This document shows positions 10,037 to 19,165 of a stretch of DNA of 64,000 bases, in pieces. The translations under genes were made by a program, and so were the position numbers. Numbering within the stretch: the first letter of the stretch is position 1; every line of letters begins with the position of its first letter. Source of the stretch: Marinobacter sp. (GTDB lineage Bacteria > Pseudomonadota > Gammaproteobacteria > Pseudomonadales > Oleiphilaceae). The stretch covers positions 1-64,000 of the forward strand of contig JAIUMV010000017.1 of the NCBI GenBank assembly GCA_022565395.1. The letters are read 5' to 3'. Under the pieces are notes generated by a model that was not told the origin of the DNA, did not search any database, and saw only the letters and a list, made by a program, of their open reading frames with translations.

Positions 10037-10768
10037 TCAAGCCAGCCAGATTAGCGACGCCATACGCCCGGTGGCGCCATCACGCCGGAAGGAATAAAAC
10101 CGCTGGGCATCGGTCCAGGTGCAGAGCCCACCGCCATAGACCTGATGGACCCCCACCGCAGCCAGGCGCTGTCGGGCCAGCAGATAGAGGTCACAGAGAT
10201 AATGTCCTGAGCGCGCGGCGGGGGCGAAAGCCGCAGCGGCCTCCAGCTCCACTTTCAGAAAGGCGTCCCTGACCTCTGCGCCCACCTCGAAGGCCTGGGG
10301 GCCGATGGCCGGACCCAACCAGGCCATCACCTCATCACCGGGGGCGGCCAGCGCCGCCACGGTTTGCTCCAGCACCCCATCGCACAAGCCGCGCCAGCCC
10401 GCATGGGCGGCAGCAACCCGACGGCCGTCCAAGGTACAGAAGAGCACCGGCAGGCAATCAGCGGTCATCATGGCACAGACCCGACCCGGCTCCGTCGCCA
10501 GACTCGCATCGCCTTCGCTGCCCGCCGGTGCTGGCAAGCGCACCACATTCACGCCATGCACCTGCTTTAACCAGTAAATGCGGTCTGCTGGCACGCCGGC
10601 GGCTTCGGCGATCCGGCGGCGATTTTCCGCAACATGTGCGGGATCGTCGGCAACATGGTCACCGGCGTTCAGACTGTCCCAGGGGGGCAGGCTGACGCCA
10701 CCCTGCCGCGTGGTGACCAAGGCGTGCACAGTGGGTGGTGCAGGCCAATCCGGGCGAATGGGTTGCAT
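10037..10768 (-). CDS. pgeF: Multicopper-oxidase-fold (YfiH/PgeF) purine nucleoside phosphorylase / peptidoglycan editing factor
   Basis: 243 residues from the ATG at 10768, preceded by AGGAG at good spacing; an upstream start at 10792 lacks one. The family (DUF152, laccase domain) was linked to purine nucleoside phosphorolysis and, in E. coli, to removing misincorporated serine from cell-wall precursors. The conserved AHAGWRGL segment, a Cys in MMTADCLPVLFC and the C-terminal Cys/His segment are present and correspond to the metal/active site. It lies 81 nt after rluD, in the same order as in Pseudomonas. Confidence 0.9.
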   Translation of the reverse strand: MQPIRPDWPAPPTVHALVTTRQGGVSLPPWDSLNAGDHVADDPAHVAENRRRIAEAAGVPADRIYWLKQVHGVNVVRLPAPAGSEGDASLATEPGRVCAMMTADCLPVLFCTLDGRRVAAAHAGWRGLCDGVLEQTVAALAAPGDEVMAWLGPAIGPQAFEVGAEVRDAFLKVELEAAAAFAPAARSGHYLCDLYLLARQRLAAVGVHQVYGGGLCTWTDAQRFYSFRRDGATGRMASLIWLA

Positions 10769-10849
10769 GCTACGCTCCTGTGACGTTATCAAGGCGCCTG
10801 TAACTCACCCTTGGCACCGGTAAGTCATGTTGGCTTACCTTCGTACCGA

Positions 10850-11824
10850 TTAGTAAACGGACTCCTGCGCCTGGCGGTTGGCCCGCAAGGCACTGAGCAT
10901 GACTTGCATATCCTCTGGCAAAGGCACTTCCCAACTCAACTCCTCGCCCGTTTCCGGGTGTTCAAGGGTCAACTGACGGGCATGCAGGGCCTGCCGGCGA
11001 AAGTCACTTAACAACCCCTGCAAGTGCTCGTCACACCCCTTGGGCTGTTTCATGCGACCGCCATAAACCGGGTCACCCAGCAACGAGTGGCGAATGTGAG
11101 TCATGTGCACGCGGATTTGGTGGGTGCGCCCGGTTTCCAGTTTACAGCGGATATGGGTATGGGCAGTAAAGCGCTCCAGCACCCGATAGTGGGTCACCGC
11201 CGGCTTACCGCTTTTCACCACGCCCATCTTCTTGCGCTGCTGTGGATGGCGACCGATAGGAGCCTCCACCTTGCCGCCACCGGTCATGGTGCCGTTGACG
11301 ATCGCTTCGTATTCACGCCCCATGGTGCGGGACTGTAGCTGTTCCACCAGTGAGGTGTGGGCAATCAGGCTACGCGCCACCACCATAATACCGGAGGTGT
11401 CTTTGTCCAACCGATGCACGATGCCCGCCCGGGGCAGGTTTTCCACTTCAGGCGCATAGTCCAGTAGGGCGTTGACCAGAGTGCCTGCGGCATGCCCCGC
11501 GGCAGGATGCACCACCAACCCCGCCGGCTTATTGATGACAATGAGGTGCTCATCCTCATAGATAATATCAAGGGCAATCTGCTCGGCCGTCCAGCTGACC
11601 TGAGCCTCCTGCTCTGCCTCCAGGCTGATGACATCACCCAGCACCACCTTATCACGGGGCTTACGGGACTGGCCGTTGACTTGCAGGCTGCCGGACTTGA
11701 TCCAGCCCTGTATGCGGGAGCGGGAATGCTCCGGCATGAGGTCTGCAACAGCCTGATCCAGGCGGCGCTCGCTCAATTCGGGCGGAATGGTAAACTCCGC
11801 GGTAATCCGGGACACTGATGACAT
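10850..11824 (-). CDS. rluD: 23S rRNA pseudouridine synthase RluD (1911/1915/1917)
   Basis: 324 residues. An N-terminal S4 RNA-binding domain (about 15-80, with the LDQAVADLMPEHSRSRIQ segment) is followed by the RluA-type catalytic domain. HRLDKDTSGIMVVAR carries the catalytic aspartate. It modifies helix 69 of 23S rRNA. It is divergent from bamD and followed by pgeF, the arrangement found in E. coli (yfiO/rluD/yfiH) and Pseudomonas, which supports RluD over RluC or RluA. Confidence 0.94.
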   Translation of the reverse strand: MSSVSRITAEFTIPPELSERRLDQAVADLMPEHSRSRIQGWIKSGSLQVNGQSRKPRDKVVLGDVISLEAEQEAQVSWTAEQIALDIIYEDEHLIVINKPAGLVVHPAAGHAAGTLVNALLDYAPEVENLPRAGIVHRLDKDTSGIMVVARSLIAHTSLVEQLQSRTMGREYEAIVNGTMTGGGKVEAPIGRHPQQRKKMGVVKSGKPAVTHYRVLERFTAHTHIRCKLETGRTHQIRVHMTHIRHSLLGDPVYGGRMKQPKGCDEHLQGLLSDFRRQALHARQLTLEHPETGEELSWEVPLPEDMQVMLSALRANRQAQESVY

Positions 11825-12005
11825 GCAGACCTCAAGCCTATGGGTTTATTACAACTGTTTCAGGAAGCGCGACAGGATACGGTGATGGCTGCACATCCGG
11901 GACAACCCCGCTACAATGGTCCCGCAATGGCATTTGGAGCACTGCTGACATTCGCAGCGACCGTGTTATCGCCAACCTGACATTTCAATTATACGGGATA
12001 AGGGC

Positions 12006-12833
12006 ATGAGTTCAGTTGTTCGTTACACTTTTCTGGCTATTCTGGCCCTGGGGCTGACCGCCTGCGCCAGCAAACCCGACGAGGTACTGCCAGAAGAGCG
12101 TTATTATGAGAATGCCCGCTCCGCCATGCGCTCTGGCAATTTCAATGAAGCTGAGCGCAACCTGAACGCACTGGAAACCTACTATCCCTTCGGTCGCTAT
12201 GCTGAGCAGGCGCAGCTGGATTTGATCTACGCCCGTTACCAGAACCTGGACCTGGAGGGTGCCCGCAGCGCCGCAGATCGGTTCCTGCGCCTGAACCCGC
12301 AAAGCGAACACGCGGACTATGCCATTTATTTACGCGGCATTGCGGCCTACAACCTGGATATCAGCCTGGCGCAAAGGTATTTTGGCGTCGATGCCACAGC
12401 CCGGGACCTGGGCATGCAGCGCCAGGCCTTCCGCGACTTCAATGAACTGCTGACCCGCTACCCCAACAGTGAATACGCCGCTGATGCCCGCCAGCGCATG
12501 ATCGCCATTCGCAATCGCATGGCGGCGCTTGAGCTGCATGCGGCCCGTTACTACATTAAGCGCGAAGCCTATATCGCAGCTAATAACCGCGCCCGCTTTG
12601 TGGTGGAGAACTACCCCTCAGCGCCCGTTGCGGAAGAGGCCCTGCGCATCATGGCAGAAACCTTCCTGATTCTGGATCTGCAGGAAGCGGCTCAGGACGC
12701 CATCCAGCTGCTGGCCACCAACTTTCCTGACAGCGCAGCCTTTGACCGCAACCAGAAATTCCAGGCTTCACTGATTCAACCTCAGCGTCGGTCCCTGCTG
12801 AGCGTCGTGACCTTCGGGTTGTTTGGAAACTAG
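12006..12833 (+). CDS. bamD: BamD, outer-membrane protein assembly lipoprotein
   Basis: 275 residues with a lipoprotein signal ending in lipobox LTAC at Cys20. The mature part is made of TPR repeats (about 30-245), including the family segments ENARSAMRSGNFNEAERNL and YPNSEYAADARQRM. BamD is an essential BAM-complex partner of BamA at the inner face of the outer membrane. Divergent from rluD; the 181-nt gap between them must hold both promoters, but I cannot assign them confidently. Confidence 0.95.
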   Translation: MSSVVRYTFLAILALGLTACASKPDEVLPEERYYENARSAMRSGNFNEAERNLNALETYYPFGRYAEQAQLDLIYARYQNLDLEGARSAADRFLRLNPQSEHADYAIYLRGIAAYNLDISLAQRYFGVDATARDLGMQRQAFRDFNELLTRYPNSEYAADARQRMIAIRNRMAALELHAARYYIKREAYIAANNRARFVVENYPSAPVAEEALRIMAETFLILDLQEAAQDAIQLLATNFPDSAAFDRNQKFQASLIQPQRRSLLSVVTFGLFGN

Positions 12834-12861
12834 AGAAAACAAGGCCCCTGGAAGAGCGGTA

Positions 12862-14508
12862 TTAGCTGCCGATCTTCCAGCCATTGGTAATCGGATAGCG
12901 CCGGTCCTTGCCGAATCCACGCTCGGTGATGCGCACACCGATAGGGGCCTGGCGCCGCTTGTACTCATTGATGTCGATCAGACGCAACACCCGCTCCACC
13001 GCCTCGCGCTGATAGCCTTCCGCGATAATCGCCTCGGCGCTCATATCACGCTCCACATAGCGATGCAGAATCTGGTCAAGAATCTCATAGGAGGGCAGAC
13101 TATCCTCATCCTTCTGGTCGGGCGCCAGCTCCGCTGATGGTGGCCGGGTGATCACCCGCTCCGGAATGACGGGGGACAGGCTGTTGCGATAATGGCTCAG
13201 AGCAAACACCAGCGTTTTCGGCACGTCCTTGAGTACATCAAAGCCGCCGGCCATATCACCATAGAGGGTGGAATAACCCACCGCCAGCTCGCTTTTGTTG
13301 CCGGTCGTCAGCACCAGTGAACCAAATTTATTAGACAGGGACATCAGCAGCACACCACGCAGGCGTGCCTGCAGGTTTTCTTCTGTGGTATCGGGGCGCG
13401 TGCCCGCAAAGGGCTCGGCCAGTGCCGCCATAAAACTGTTGTACATGGGCTCAATAGACATGACATCGTACTGCACCCCCAGCGCTCGCGCCTCAGCCTC
13501 CGCATCTTCGAGACTCATACTGGAGGTGTAGCGGAACGGCATCATCACCGCCCTCACCCGCTCAGGACCCAGGGCGTCTGCGGCGATGGCGAGCGTCAGA
13601 GCAGAATCAATACCGCCGGACAGCCCCATAACCACTGACTTGAAACCATTCTTGTTAACGTAATCCCGCACGCCCAGCACCAGCGCCTGGTAGACACTGG
13701 CCTCTGTTGAGAGAGGCGCAGGTAGTGGCTGGCTGACAGGCTGACAATGCTGTTCATCTATAAAGCAGACGGGAAACAGACCCTCGACAAACTGCGGCGC
13801 TTCCACCGCCAGAGTGCCAGAGGCATCAATCACCATAGAACCGCCATCAAACACCAGTTCGTCCTGGCCACCCACCAGGTTGACGTATACCAGCGCAACC
13901 CCCAGCTGACGGCATTTCTGCTGCAAGAGCGCCTTACGGCGAGCCTGTTTGCCGGTGTCATAAGGCGAGGCATTCAGCGCCAGAATCAACCGTGCGCCCG
14001 CTGCTACGGCGCTTTCCAGCGGCCCTTCTTTCCAAAGGTCTTCACAGATTACCAGCGCACTGGGTACACCTTTTACCTCCAGCAGCCCTGCCTCGGCGCC
14101 TGCGGCGAAGTAACGCATTTCATCGAAGACCTGGATATTGGGCAGATGATGCTTGTCGTAACGGCTGTGTAGCTTGCCATCACGAATGACCACCGCAGCG
14201 TTATAAAGCCGGCCCGTTTCCCGCACCGGCGCACCCACCACCAGTGTCGCCGGCAGGTTGGCAGCGGCAATACGGGCAAGGGCCTCTTGGATACGCAGCT
14301 CCAGGCTGGGCCGCAGGAGCAGGTCCTCCGGCGGATAACCGGTCAGGCAAAGCTCCGGAAACAGCACCAGGTCTGCACGGTGCTGCTCAACCGCCTCTCT
14401 GGCAGCGGCGATCACCTTGTCTGTGTTGCCCGGAATATCCCCAACCAGAAAGTCCAACTGGGCCATCACCAGGGTAAACTGGCGGGACTCGGCAACGGAC
14501 GGTGACAT
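12862..14508 (-). CDS. nadE: Glutamine-dependent NAD+ synthetase
   Basis: 548 residues, the fused glutaminase-synthetase form. The N-terminal carbon-nitrogen hydrolase domain (about 10-255) has the Glu-Lys-Cys pattern (FPELCLTGYPPEDLL, KHHLPN, VICEDLW) that supplies ammonia from glutamine. The C-terminal synthetase domain has the PP-loop SGGIDSA near residue 290. It amidates deamido-NAD+. AGGAG precedes the ATG. It is convergent with bamD and divergent from pilS, an insertion relative to the P. aeruginosa bamD-pilS order as I know it. Confidence 0.95.
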   Translation of the reverse strand: MSPSVAESRQFTLVMAQLDFLVGDIPGNTDKVIAAAREAVEQHRADLVLFPELCLTGYPPEDLLLRPSLELRIQEALARIAAANLPATLVVGAPVRETGRLYNAAVVIRDGKLHSRYDKHHLPNIQVFDEMRYFAAGAEAGLLEVKGVPSALVICEDLWKEGPLESAVAAGARLILALNASPYDTGKQARRKALLQQKCRQLGVALVYVNLVGGQDELVFDGGSMVIDASGTLAVEAPQFVEGLFPVCFIDEQHCQPVSQPLPAPLSTEASVYQALVLGVRDYVNKNGFKSVVMGLSGGIDSALTLAIAADALGPERVRAVMMPFRYTSSMSLEDAEAEARALGVQYDVMSIEPMYNSFMAALAEPFAGTRPDTTEENLQARLRGVLLMSLSNKFGSLVLTTGNKSELAVGYSTLYGDMAGGFDVLKDVPKTLVFALSHYRNSLSPVIPERVITRPPSAELAPDQKDEDSLPSYEILDQILHRYVERDMSAEAIIAEGYQREAVERVLRLIDINEYKRRQAPIGVRITERGFGKDRRYPITNGWKIGS

Positions 14509-14537
14509 GCTTTGCTCCTTATCGCGCGTAAAGCGCT

Positions 14538-14543
14538 ATTATA
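14538..14543 (-). promoter_or_regulatory. candidate -10 of the nadE promoter
   Basis: TATAAT on the minus strand (14543-14538), 30 nt upstream of the nadE ATG. The -35 is weak (TTGGGG at 19 nt). Its position within the possible TTG-started extension of pilS argues for the shorter pilS. Confidence 0.5.
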
Positions 14544-14580
14544 CCCTCCAGAGCTGAAGAATCCCCAATCTGGCGAACCC

Positions 14581-16230
14581 ATGGCACTAACACCAACAAG
14601 TAATGACCCGGTCTGGCAAGGCCCCGTAGCACTGGCACAGCGAGCCCGACTGTTCCGCATCTATAACCACTACCGTATCGTGGCCTGCCTGATTCTGGCT
14701 TCCCTGGCATGGCTGGGGGTTGAGGGGCTGGACAGCAAATACAGCCATCCGGACTATTACCAGGCCAGCATGGTGGCCTATCTGGCCCTTAATGTGTTCC
14801 TGGGGCTGCTGATGCTGGCCGGGATCAGTCTGCGGAACCGCCACATTTCCCTGTCCATCATCGTCGACATCCTGGTGCTGCATGCCCTGTTGCTGTTCAG
14901 CTCGGGGGTGACCAATGGCCTCGCCAACCTGATTATTGTTGCCGTTGCGGCAGGAAACATTCTCACCCCATCTCGTGTCGGTGTGTTCTATGCCGCACTG
15001 GCGGCCATCACTTCACTGAGCATCGCCAGCTGGGGGATGATGGCGGAAGGCGGTGATCCTGATGACATCGTGCGGGCCGGCACCCTAGGCATCCTCTACT
15101 TTACTGTCGCCTTTACCCTGCTCTATATCACCCGCCGCATGATGCGCAGCGAAGCCCTTGCCAGCTCCCGCGCCCGCAGCATCGTGGAGCTTGAGCAAAT
15201 CAACGAACAGATCATTCAGCGCATGCGCACCGGCATTGTAGTCACCGACCGTTTCGGCCATATTCGCCTGGCCAACGCCGCCGCCGGCGAGCTGCTATTT
15301 GGACACCCCGCCGACCTGAGCCCGCGGCAGGCCGCACGTATCCGCACCCTGCCTGGCGCGTTGAAACAGCAACTGGATCGCTGGCTGCGAGCTCCCGAGG
15401 AGCGTTCGGAACCCTTTCAGCCCACGGCCGTATCGCCGCCGCTGCAAGCCAGTTTCACCCGCCTTAGTCCGGAAGGTGGCGAGCAGATCCTGATTTTTAT
15501 CGAGGATCTGAGCAAGGTCACCCAACAGGCACAGCAAATGAAACTGGCGTCCTTGGGACGGCTGACGGCCGGTATCGCCCATGAAATCCGCAATCCGTTA
15601 GGGGCTATGAGCCATGCCGCCCAGTTGATGGCAGAATCACCGCAGCTGGATGAAGGTGACCTCAAGATGCTAGACATCATCCAGCGCCACGCCCGACGCG
15701 TGAACAATATTATCGAGAACATACTGGACCTTTCCCGGCGCAGAGCCGCAACCACAGAGCTGGTTGATGTCAGCCAGTGGCTGGATGAGTTCGCCAGCGA
15801 CTATCAACAGAGCATCAGCAATCGTTTCCAACAACCGGTAACCATCAGCCTCCATCTTGCCAACGCCCTCCCACCCGCCCGCTTTGACCCTAGCCAGATT
15901 GAGCAGGTGCTTGTGAACCTGTGTGACAACGGGCTACGCTACAGCCTCGCCCACAGCGGCAGACCGGCGATTCACCTGTCAGCCGACGTGACCGCAGACG
16001 GTGAGCGGGCCTACATTGATGTCAGGGATGAAGGGCCAGGCATTGACGCAGACAATCGCCTGTCCGTTTTTGAACCCTTCTATACCACCGACAAAGGCGG
16101 CACGGGCCTGGGCCTTTACCTTGCACGGGAACTCTGTGAAGCCAACCAGGCACACCTGTCCTTGCTGGACGACAGCCACGCTGGCGCTTGTTTTCGAATT
16201 ACTTTTGCGCCCCATGGGCGACTGACCTGA
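14581..16230 (+). CDS. pilS: PilS, sensor histidine kinase of the type IV pilus two-component system
   Basis: 549 residues from the first ATG; an upstream TTG at 14512 would add 23 residues but overlaps the nadE promoter. Six membrane segments lie within about residues 20-200, then a PAS-like region (about 210-315). The HisKA box has His334 in GIAHEIRNPL, and the ATPase domain has N-box NLCDNGLRYS and G-box GTGLGLYLA. In Pseudomonas PilS senses membrane pilin and controls PilR, the activator of pilin transcription. pilR starts 12 nt after the stop. Confidence 0.94.
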   Translation: MALTPTSNDPVWQGPVALAQRARLFRIYNHYRIVACLILASLAWLGVEGLDSKYSHPDYYQASMVAYLALNVFLGLLMLAGISLRNRHISLSIIVDILVLHALLLFSSGVTNGLANLIIVAVAAGNILTPSRVGVFYAALAAITSLSIASWGMMAEGGDPDDIVRAGTLGILYFTVAFTLLYITRRMMRSEALASSRARSIVELEQINEQIIQRMRTGIVVTDRFGHIRLANAAAGELLFGHPADLSPRQAARIRTLPGALKQQLDRWLRAPEERSEPFQPTAVSPPLQASFTRLSPEGGEQILIFIEDLSKVTQQAQQMKLASLGRLTAGIAHEIRNPLGAMSHAAQLMAESPQLDEGDLKMLDIIQRHARRVNNIIENILDLSRRRAATTELVDVSQWLDEFASDYQQSISNRFQQPVTISLHLANALPPARFDPSQIEQVLVNLCDNGLRYSLAHSGRPAIHLSADVTADGERAYIDVRDEGPGIDADNRLSVFEPFYTTDKGGTGLGLYLARELCEANQAHLSLLDDSHAGACFRITFAPHGRLT

Positions 16231-16242
16231 CGGCGATTTGAT

Positions 16243-17637
16243 ATGACTACACCGACTGTGCTGATCATCGACGACGAACCGGATATCCGCGACCTACTGG
16301 ACATCACTCTGGCGCGTATGGGCATTGCCACGCTGACGGCCGCCGATGTTGCCAGCGCCAAAGCTTTACTCAAGGAACATGGCCCGGCCCTGTGCCTGAC
16401 GGATATGAACCTGCCGGACGGTAATGGCATAGAGCTGGTGCAGTGGATCCAGACCCACCGACCCAATACGCCGGTTGCGGTAATTACCGCCTACGGCAGC
16501 ATGGATACCGCCATCGAGGCCCTGAAAGCTGGCGCCTTCGACTTTGTCTCCAAACCTGTTGAACTTGGCCGCCTGCGCGAACTGGTAAACAGCGCCCTGC
16601 GGCTGGACGACACCCCCGCCGACATGCCCCAGGCCGCTGATGAACCGGGCCTGCTGCTGGGCCAGTCAGAAGAAATCAAACGGCTACGCACCCAAACACG
16701 TAAACTGGCTCGGAGTCAGGCGCCGGTTTTTATTAGCGGGGAGTCCGGCAGCGGCAAGGAGCTGGTGGCGCGCATGATCCACTTACAGGGGCCACGCCGC
16801 GAAGGGCCATTTATCGCTGTCAACTGCGGCGCGATCCCGTCGGAGCTGATGGAAAGTGAATTCTTTGGCCACAAGAAAGGCAGCTTCACCGGCGCCACAG
16901 ACAACAAGGACGGCCTGTTCCGCTCTGCCAACGGCGGCACCCTGTTTCTGGACGAGGTCGCTGACCTGCCCCTGGCGATGCAGGTAAAACTGCTGCGAGC
17001 CATTCAGGAGAAGGCCGTGCGCCCGGTTGGTGAAGCCAAGGAATTCCCGGTGGATATCCGGGTACTCAGCGCCACCCACAAAAACTTGCCACAACTGGTG
17101 CAGGAGGGCAGCTTCCGTCAAGACCTGTTCTACCGCATCAACGTGATTGAACTGGCCGTGCCTCCGCTGCGTTCAAGGCCCGATGATATCGCCATTCTGG
17201 CCAACCATATCTTGGAACGCATGGCCCGGGAATATGAATGCGAACCCGCCCGCCTGACTCCCAGCGCCCTTGCCCGCTTGCAGGCCTACAGCTTCCCCGG
17301 CAACGTAAGGGAGCTAGAAAACATTCTGGAGCGCGCCTTTACGCTCTGCGATACAGATGTTATCGATGTCACTGACCTGCAGTTGGGCAACAGTGCAGCA
17401 ACAACCTCAAACCACGAAGACGCTAGTTCCGGTAACAGCGGCTCGCCGACTGACCAGCAACCGTGCCCGGTGGTCAGCGGTGATACAGACCTGGAAACCT
17501 ATCTGGAACGCATTGAACGCCAGACCATCGAGCAGGCGCTGGAAGCTACCCGCTGGAACAAAACCGCTGCCGCCAAGAAGCTGGGTATCAGTTTTCGGGC
17601 GTTGCGGTATCGGTTGAAGAAGTTGGGGATGGAGTAA
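16243..17637 (+). CDS. pilR: PilR, sigma-54-dependent response regulator of pilin expression
   Basis: 464 residues. The receiver domain (1-120) has Asp10, Asp11 and phosphoacceptor Asp54 in LTDMNLPDG. The AAA+ sigma-54 interaction domain (about 150-375) has Walker A GESGSGKE and the loop GSFTGA, a usual variant of GAFTGA. The Fis-type helix-turn-helix is at the C-terminus (NKTAAAKKLGISFRALRYRLKKL). Paired with pilS. The pilin gene it would activate, pilA, is not in this window. Confidence 0.95.
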   Translation: MTTPTVLIIDDEPDIRDLLDITLARMGIATLTAADVASAKALLKEHGPALCLTDMNLPDGNGIELVQWIQTHRPNTPVAVITAYGSMDTAIEALKAGAFDFVSKPVELGRLRELVNSALRLDDTPADMPQAADEPGLLLGQSEEIKRLRTQTRKLARSQAPVFISGESGSGKELVARMIHLQGPRREGPFIAVNCGAIPSELMESEFFGHKKGSFTGATDNKDGLFRSANGGTLFLDEVADLPLAMQVKLLRAIQEKAVRPVGEAKEFPVDIRVLSATHKNLPQLVQEGSFRQDLFYRINVIELAVPPLRSRPDDIAILANHILERMAREYECEPARLTPSALARLQAYSFPGNVRELENILERAFTLCDTDVIDVTDLQLGNSAATTSNHEDASSGNSGSPTDQQPCPVVSGDTDLETYLERIERQTIEQALEATRWNKTAAAKKLGISFRALRYRLKKLGME

Positions 17638-17743
17638 ATGGTTTATAGTGTGAAAAAGCACACAAAAATTCATAGAGCTTTTTCTTAGTATTCAGCTAGT
17701 TGATCAATGGAAGGTCAAACTGACAATCAGGGAAGAATCCGCC

Positions 17744-18295
17744 ATGCACAACAACAAAGGCATAACACTGATCGAATTGCTTGTCGTTCTCGCCATCTTG
17801 GCGGTGCTAGCTACAGTATTACCCGGCTTTAAAGGCCTGATTGACAACCATCAGCAGCGGAAGGCACTGAACAACCTCTACCACGCCTTCAGTCAAGCCC
17901 GGAGCACGGCTATCACCAGCGGTGTAACCGTCACACTCTGTCCGCTGGATACCAACAACGTCTGCACTACCGATTGGAATAGGCCTATTGCACTATTTCT
18001 CGACCCGGCCAACGAGCGCAGGTTGAGCGCGAATACTAACCTGCGCTATCAGATACCGGCTGCCTCATCAGGAATCCTGATTGCCCGCCCATATCATAAG
18101 AGCTATTTTCAATACCGGCCTGACGGCACGGTTCGGGGCACCATTGGCAATATTACCTGGTGCCCGAACGATGGCGAGCTAACGGCAGCGGGACAGTTGA
18201 TTGTGAATATGGGCGGACGAGTGAGGCACGCTCGCGATCTGAACGGTAACGGTATTGTGCAGGGCAGCAACGGACAATCCATCACCTGCCCCTAA
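17744..18295 (+). CDS. fimT: FimT-like GspH-family pseudopilin
   Basis: 183 residues with a class III prepilin leader: MHNNKG, cleavage before ITLIELLVVLAILAVLATVLPGF, Glu at +5. A GspH/FimT domain fills the rest, with paired cysteines (TLCPLDTNNVC and later TWCP/SITCP). The P+1 residue is Ile, not Phe, as also in the PilE-like gene here. It lies on the plus strand after pilR and faces pilE tail to tail, separate from the minor-pilin operon. The region is visibly more A+T-rich than pilSR. Confidence 0.82.
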   Translation: MHNNKGITLIELLVVLAILAVLATVLPGFKGLIDNHQQRKALNNLYHAFSQARSTAITSGVTVTLCPLDTNNVCTTDWNRPIALFLDPANERRLSANTNLRYQIPAASSGILIARPYHKSYFQYRPDGTVRGTIGNITWCPNDGELTAAGQLIVNMGGRVRHARDLNGNGIVQGSNGQSITCP

Positions 18296-18303
18296 ACTTT
18301 GGG

Positions 18304-18732
18304 TTACCAGCAGCCCTGCCCAGAACCTGAAGAGGTTCTGTTCCCAAGGTTATCGATGATCAAGGTGCCGCAAGGCTCTCCTGCCTGCGCATTTACCGGT
18401 ACCGCCTGCAAGGTGAACGTATTCCGAGTTACGTTACCCTGAAAGCCCAACTGGTAAGACTCACTGCCTGCAGCGCTTTGACGGGGCGTACGGGTAAACG
18501 GCAGCGCAGGCGCGGCTCCGCCGTCAGTGTAATCAAAACCCTGACTGAAGCGTCTTTCCATAAACTGTGCCAGCTCCAGCAGATCTGCCTCTGCGGCAGT
18601 ACGCTCGCTGGTCTGAACGTAAGTCCGATACGCAGGCAAAATAGTTGCTGTCAATATACCGATGATGACCACAACGATCATCAGCTCAATCAAGGTAATC
18701 CCTTTACTTCGGTTTATGGTCACTGTGGTCAT
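18304..18732 (-). CDS. pilE: PilE-like minor type IV pilin
   Basis: 142 residues. The leader MTTVTINRSKG is cleaved before ITLIELMIVVVIIGILTATILPAY, with Glu at +5. The globular part includes the PilE segment AEADLLELAQFMERRFSQ, and two C-terminal cysteines (EPCGTL and QGCW) probably form the D-region disulfide. It is the last gene of the fimU-pilVWXY1Y2E operon. In P. aeruginosa PilE is a minor pilin at the pilus tip. A major pilin is less likely given its position. Confidence 0.88.
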   Translation of the reverse strand: MTTVTINRSKGITLIELMIVVVIIGILTATILPAYRTYVQTSERTAAEADLLELAQFMERRFSQGFDYTDGGAAPALPFTRTPRQSAAGSESYQLGFQGNVTRNTFTLQAVPVNAQAGEPCGTLIIDNLGNRTSSGSGQGCW

Positions 18733-18750
18733 AGCACGTACTTCCCGCTG

Positions 18751-19101
18751 TTATTGCCCGACTGTCGTGGTCATTTCAACCACCTGGGACCGGCCATCAG
18801 GCATCTGCGTAACGGTAAAACGCACCACCTGGCCCGGCTTGAGTTCCTGGATCACCTGCCTCACAGTTTGCACGCGATCATTAACAGGGAACATTTCAGG
18901 CATCGAGTAAACGCTATCGTCAACTACCAATTCAAAGCGTTCAGCATGCACAAAATTGATAATTCCCTCTATTTGGTTGCGTTCGCTCAATCGCTCATGA
19001 GCGACCGCCATGTTTATACTTGCAGCAACAAACAGCGCAATACCAAAAAGCACAGACCTGCCATAAAGTGGGGAAGCATATCTACGTATCATATTCGACA
19101 T
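18751..19101 (-). CDS. Small exported protein in the PilY2 position
   Basis: 116 residues with an N-terminal hydrophobic segment (SVLFGIALFVAASINMAVA), probably a signal peptide cut near AHA. The mature part is about 80 residues and beta-rich in appearance: ELVVDDSVYSMPEMFPVND then LKPGQVVRFTV. GGAG precedes the ATG. It sits exactly between pilY1 and pilE, where P. aeruginosa has pilY2, and has the same size. I infer a PilY2-like role in pilus assembly from position, size and general pattern, not from a strong motif. Confidence 0.65.
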   Translation of the reverse strand: MSNMIRRYASPLYGRSVLFGIALFVAASINMAVAHERLSERNQIEGIINFVHAERFELVVDDSVYSMPEMFPVNDRVQTVRQVIQELKPGQVVRFTVTQMPDGRSQVVEMTTTVGQ

Positions 19102-19165
19102 TACTCTTTCTCCTCAGTAACGACCCGCCCTGCGACACAAAGGCGGGTGTGCATGCTGCGATATA

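Noticed and set aside
14512-14580. TTG-started extension of PilS
   Set aside because: It overlaps the nadE promoter and adds 23 residues with no PilS similarity; the ATG at 14581 is preferred.
17638-17743. Sigma-54 promoter before fimT, or before the pilus operon at 25414-25602
   Set aside because: No GG-N10-GC element of adequate quality was found by eye at either place.
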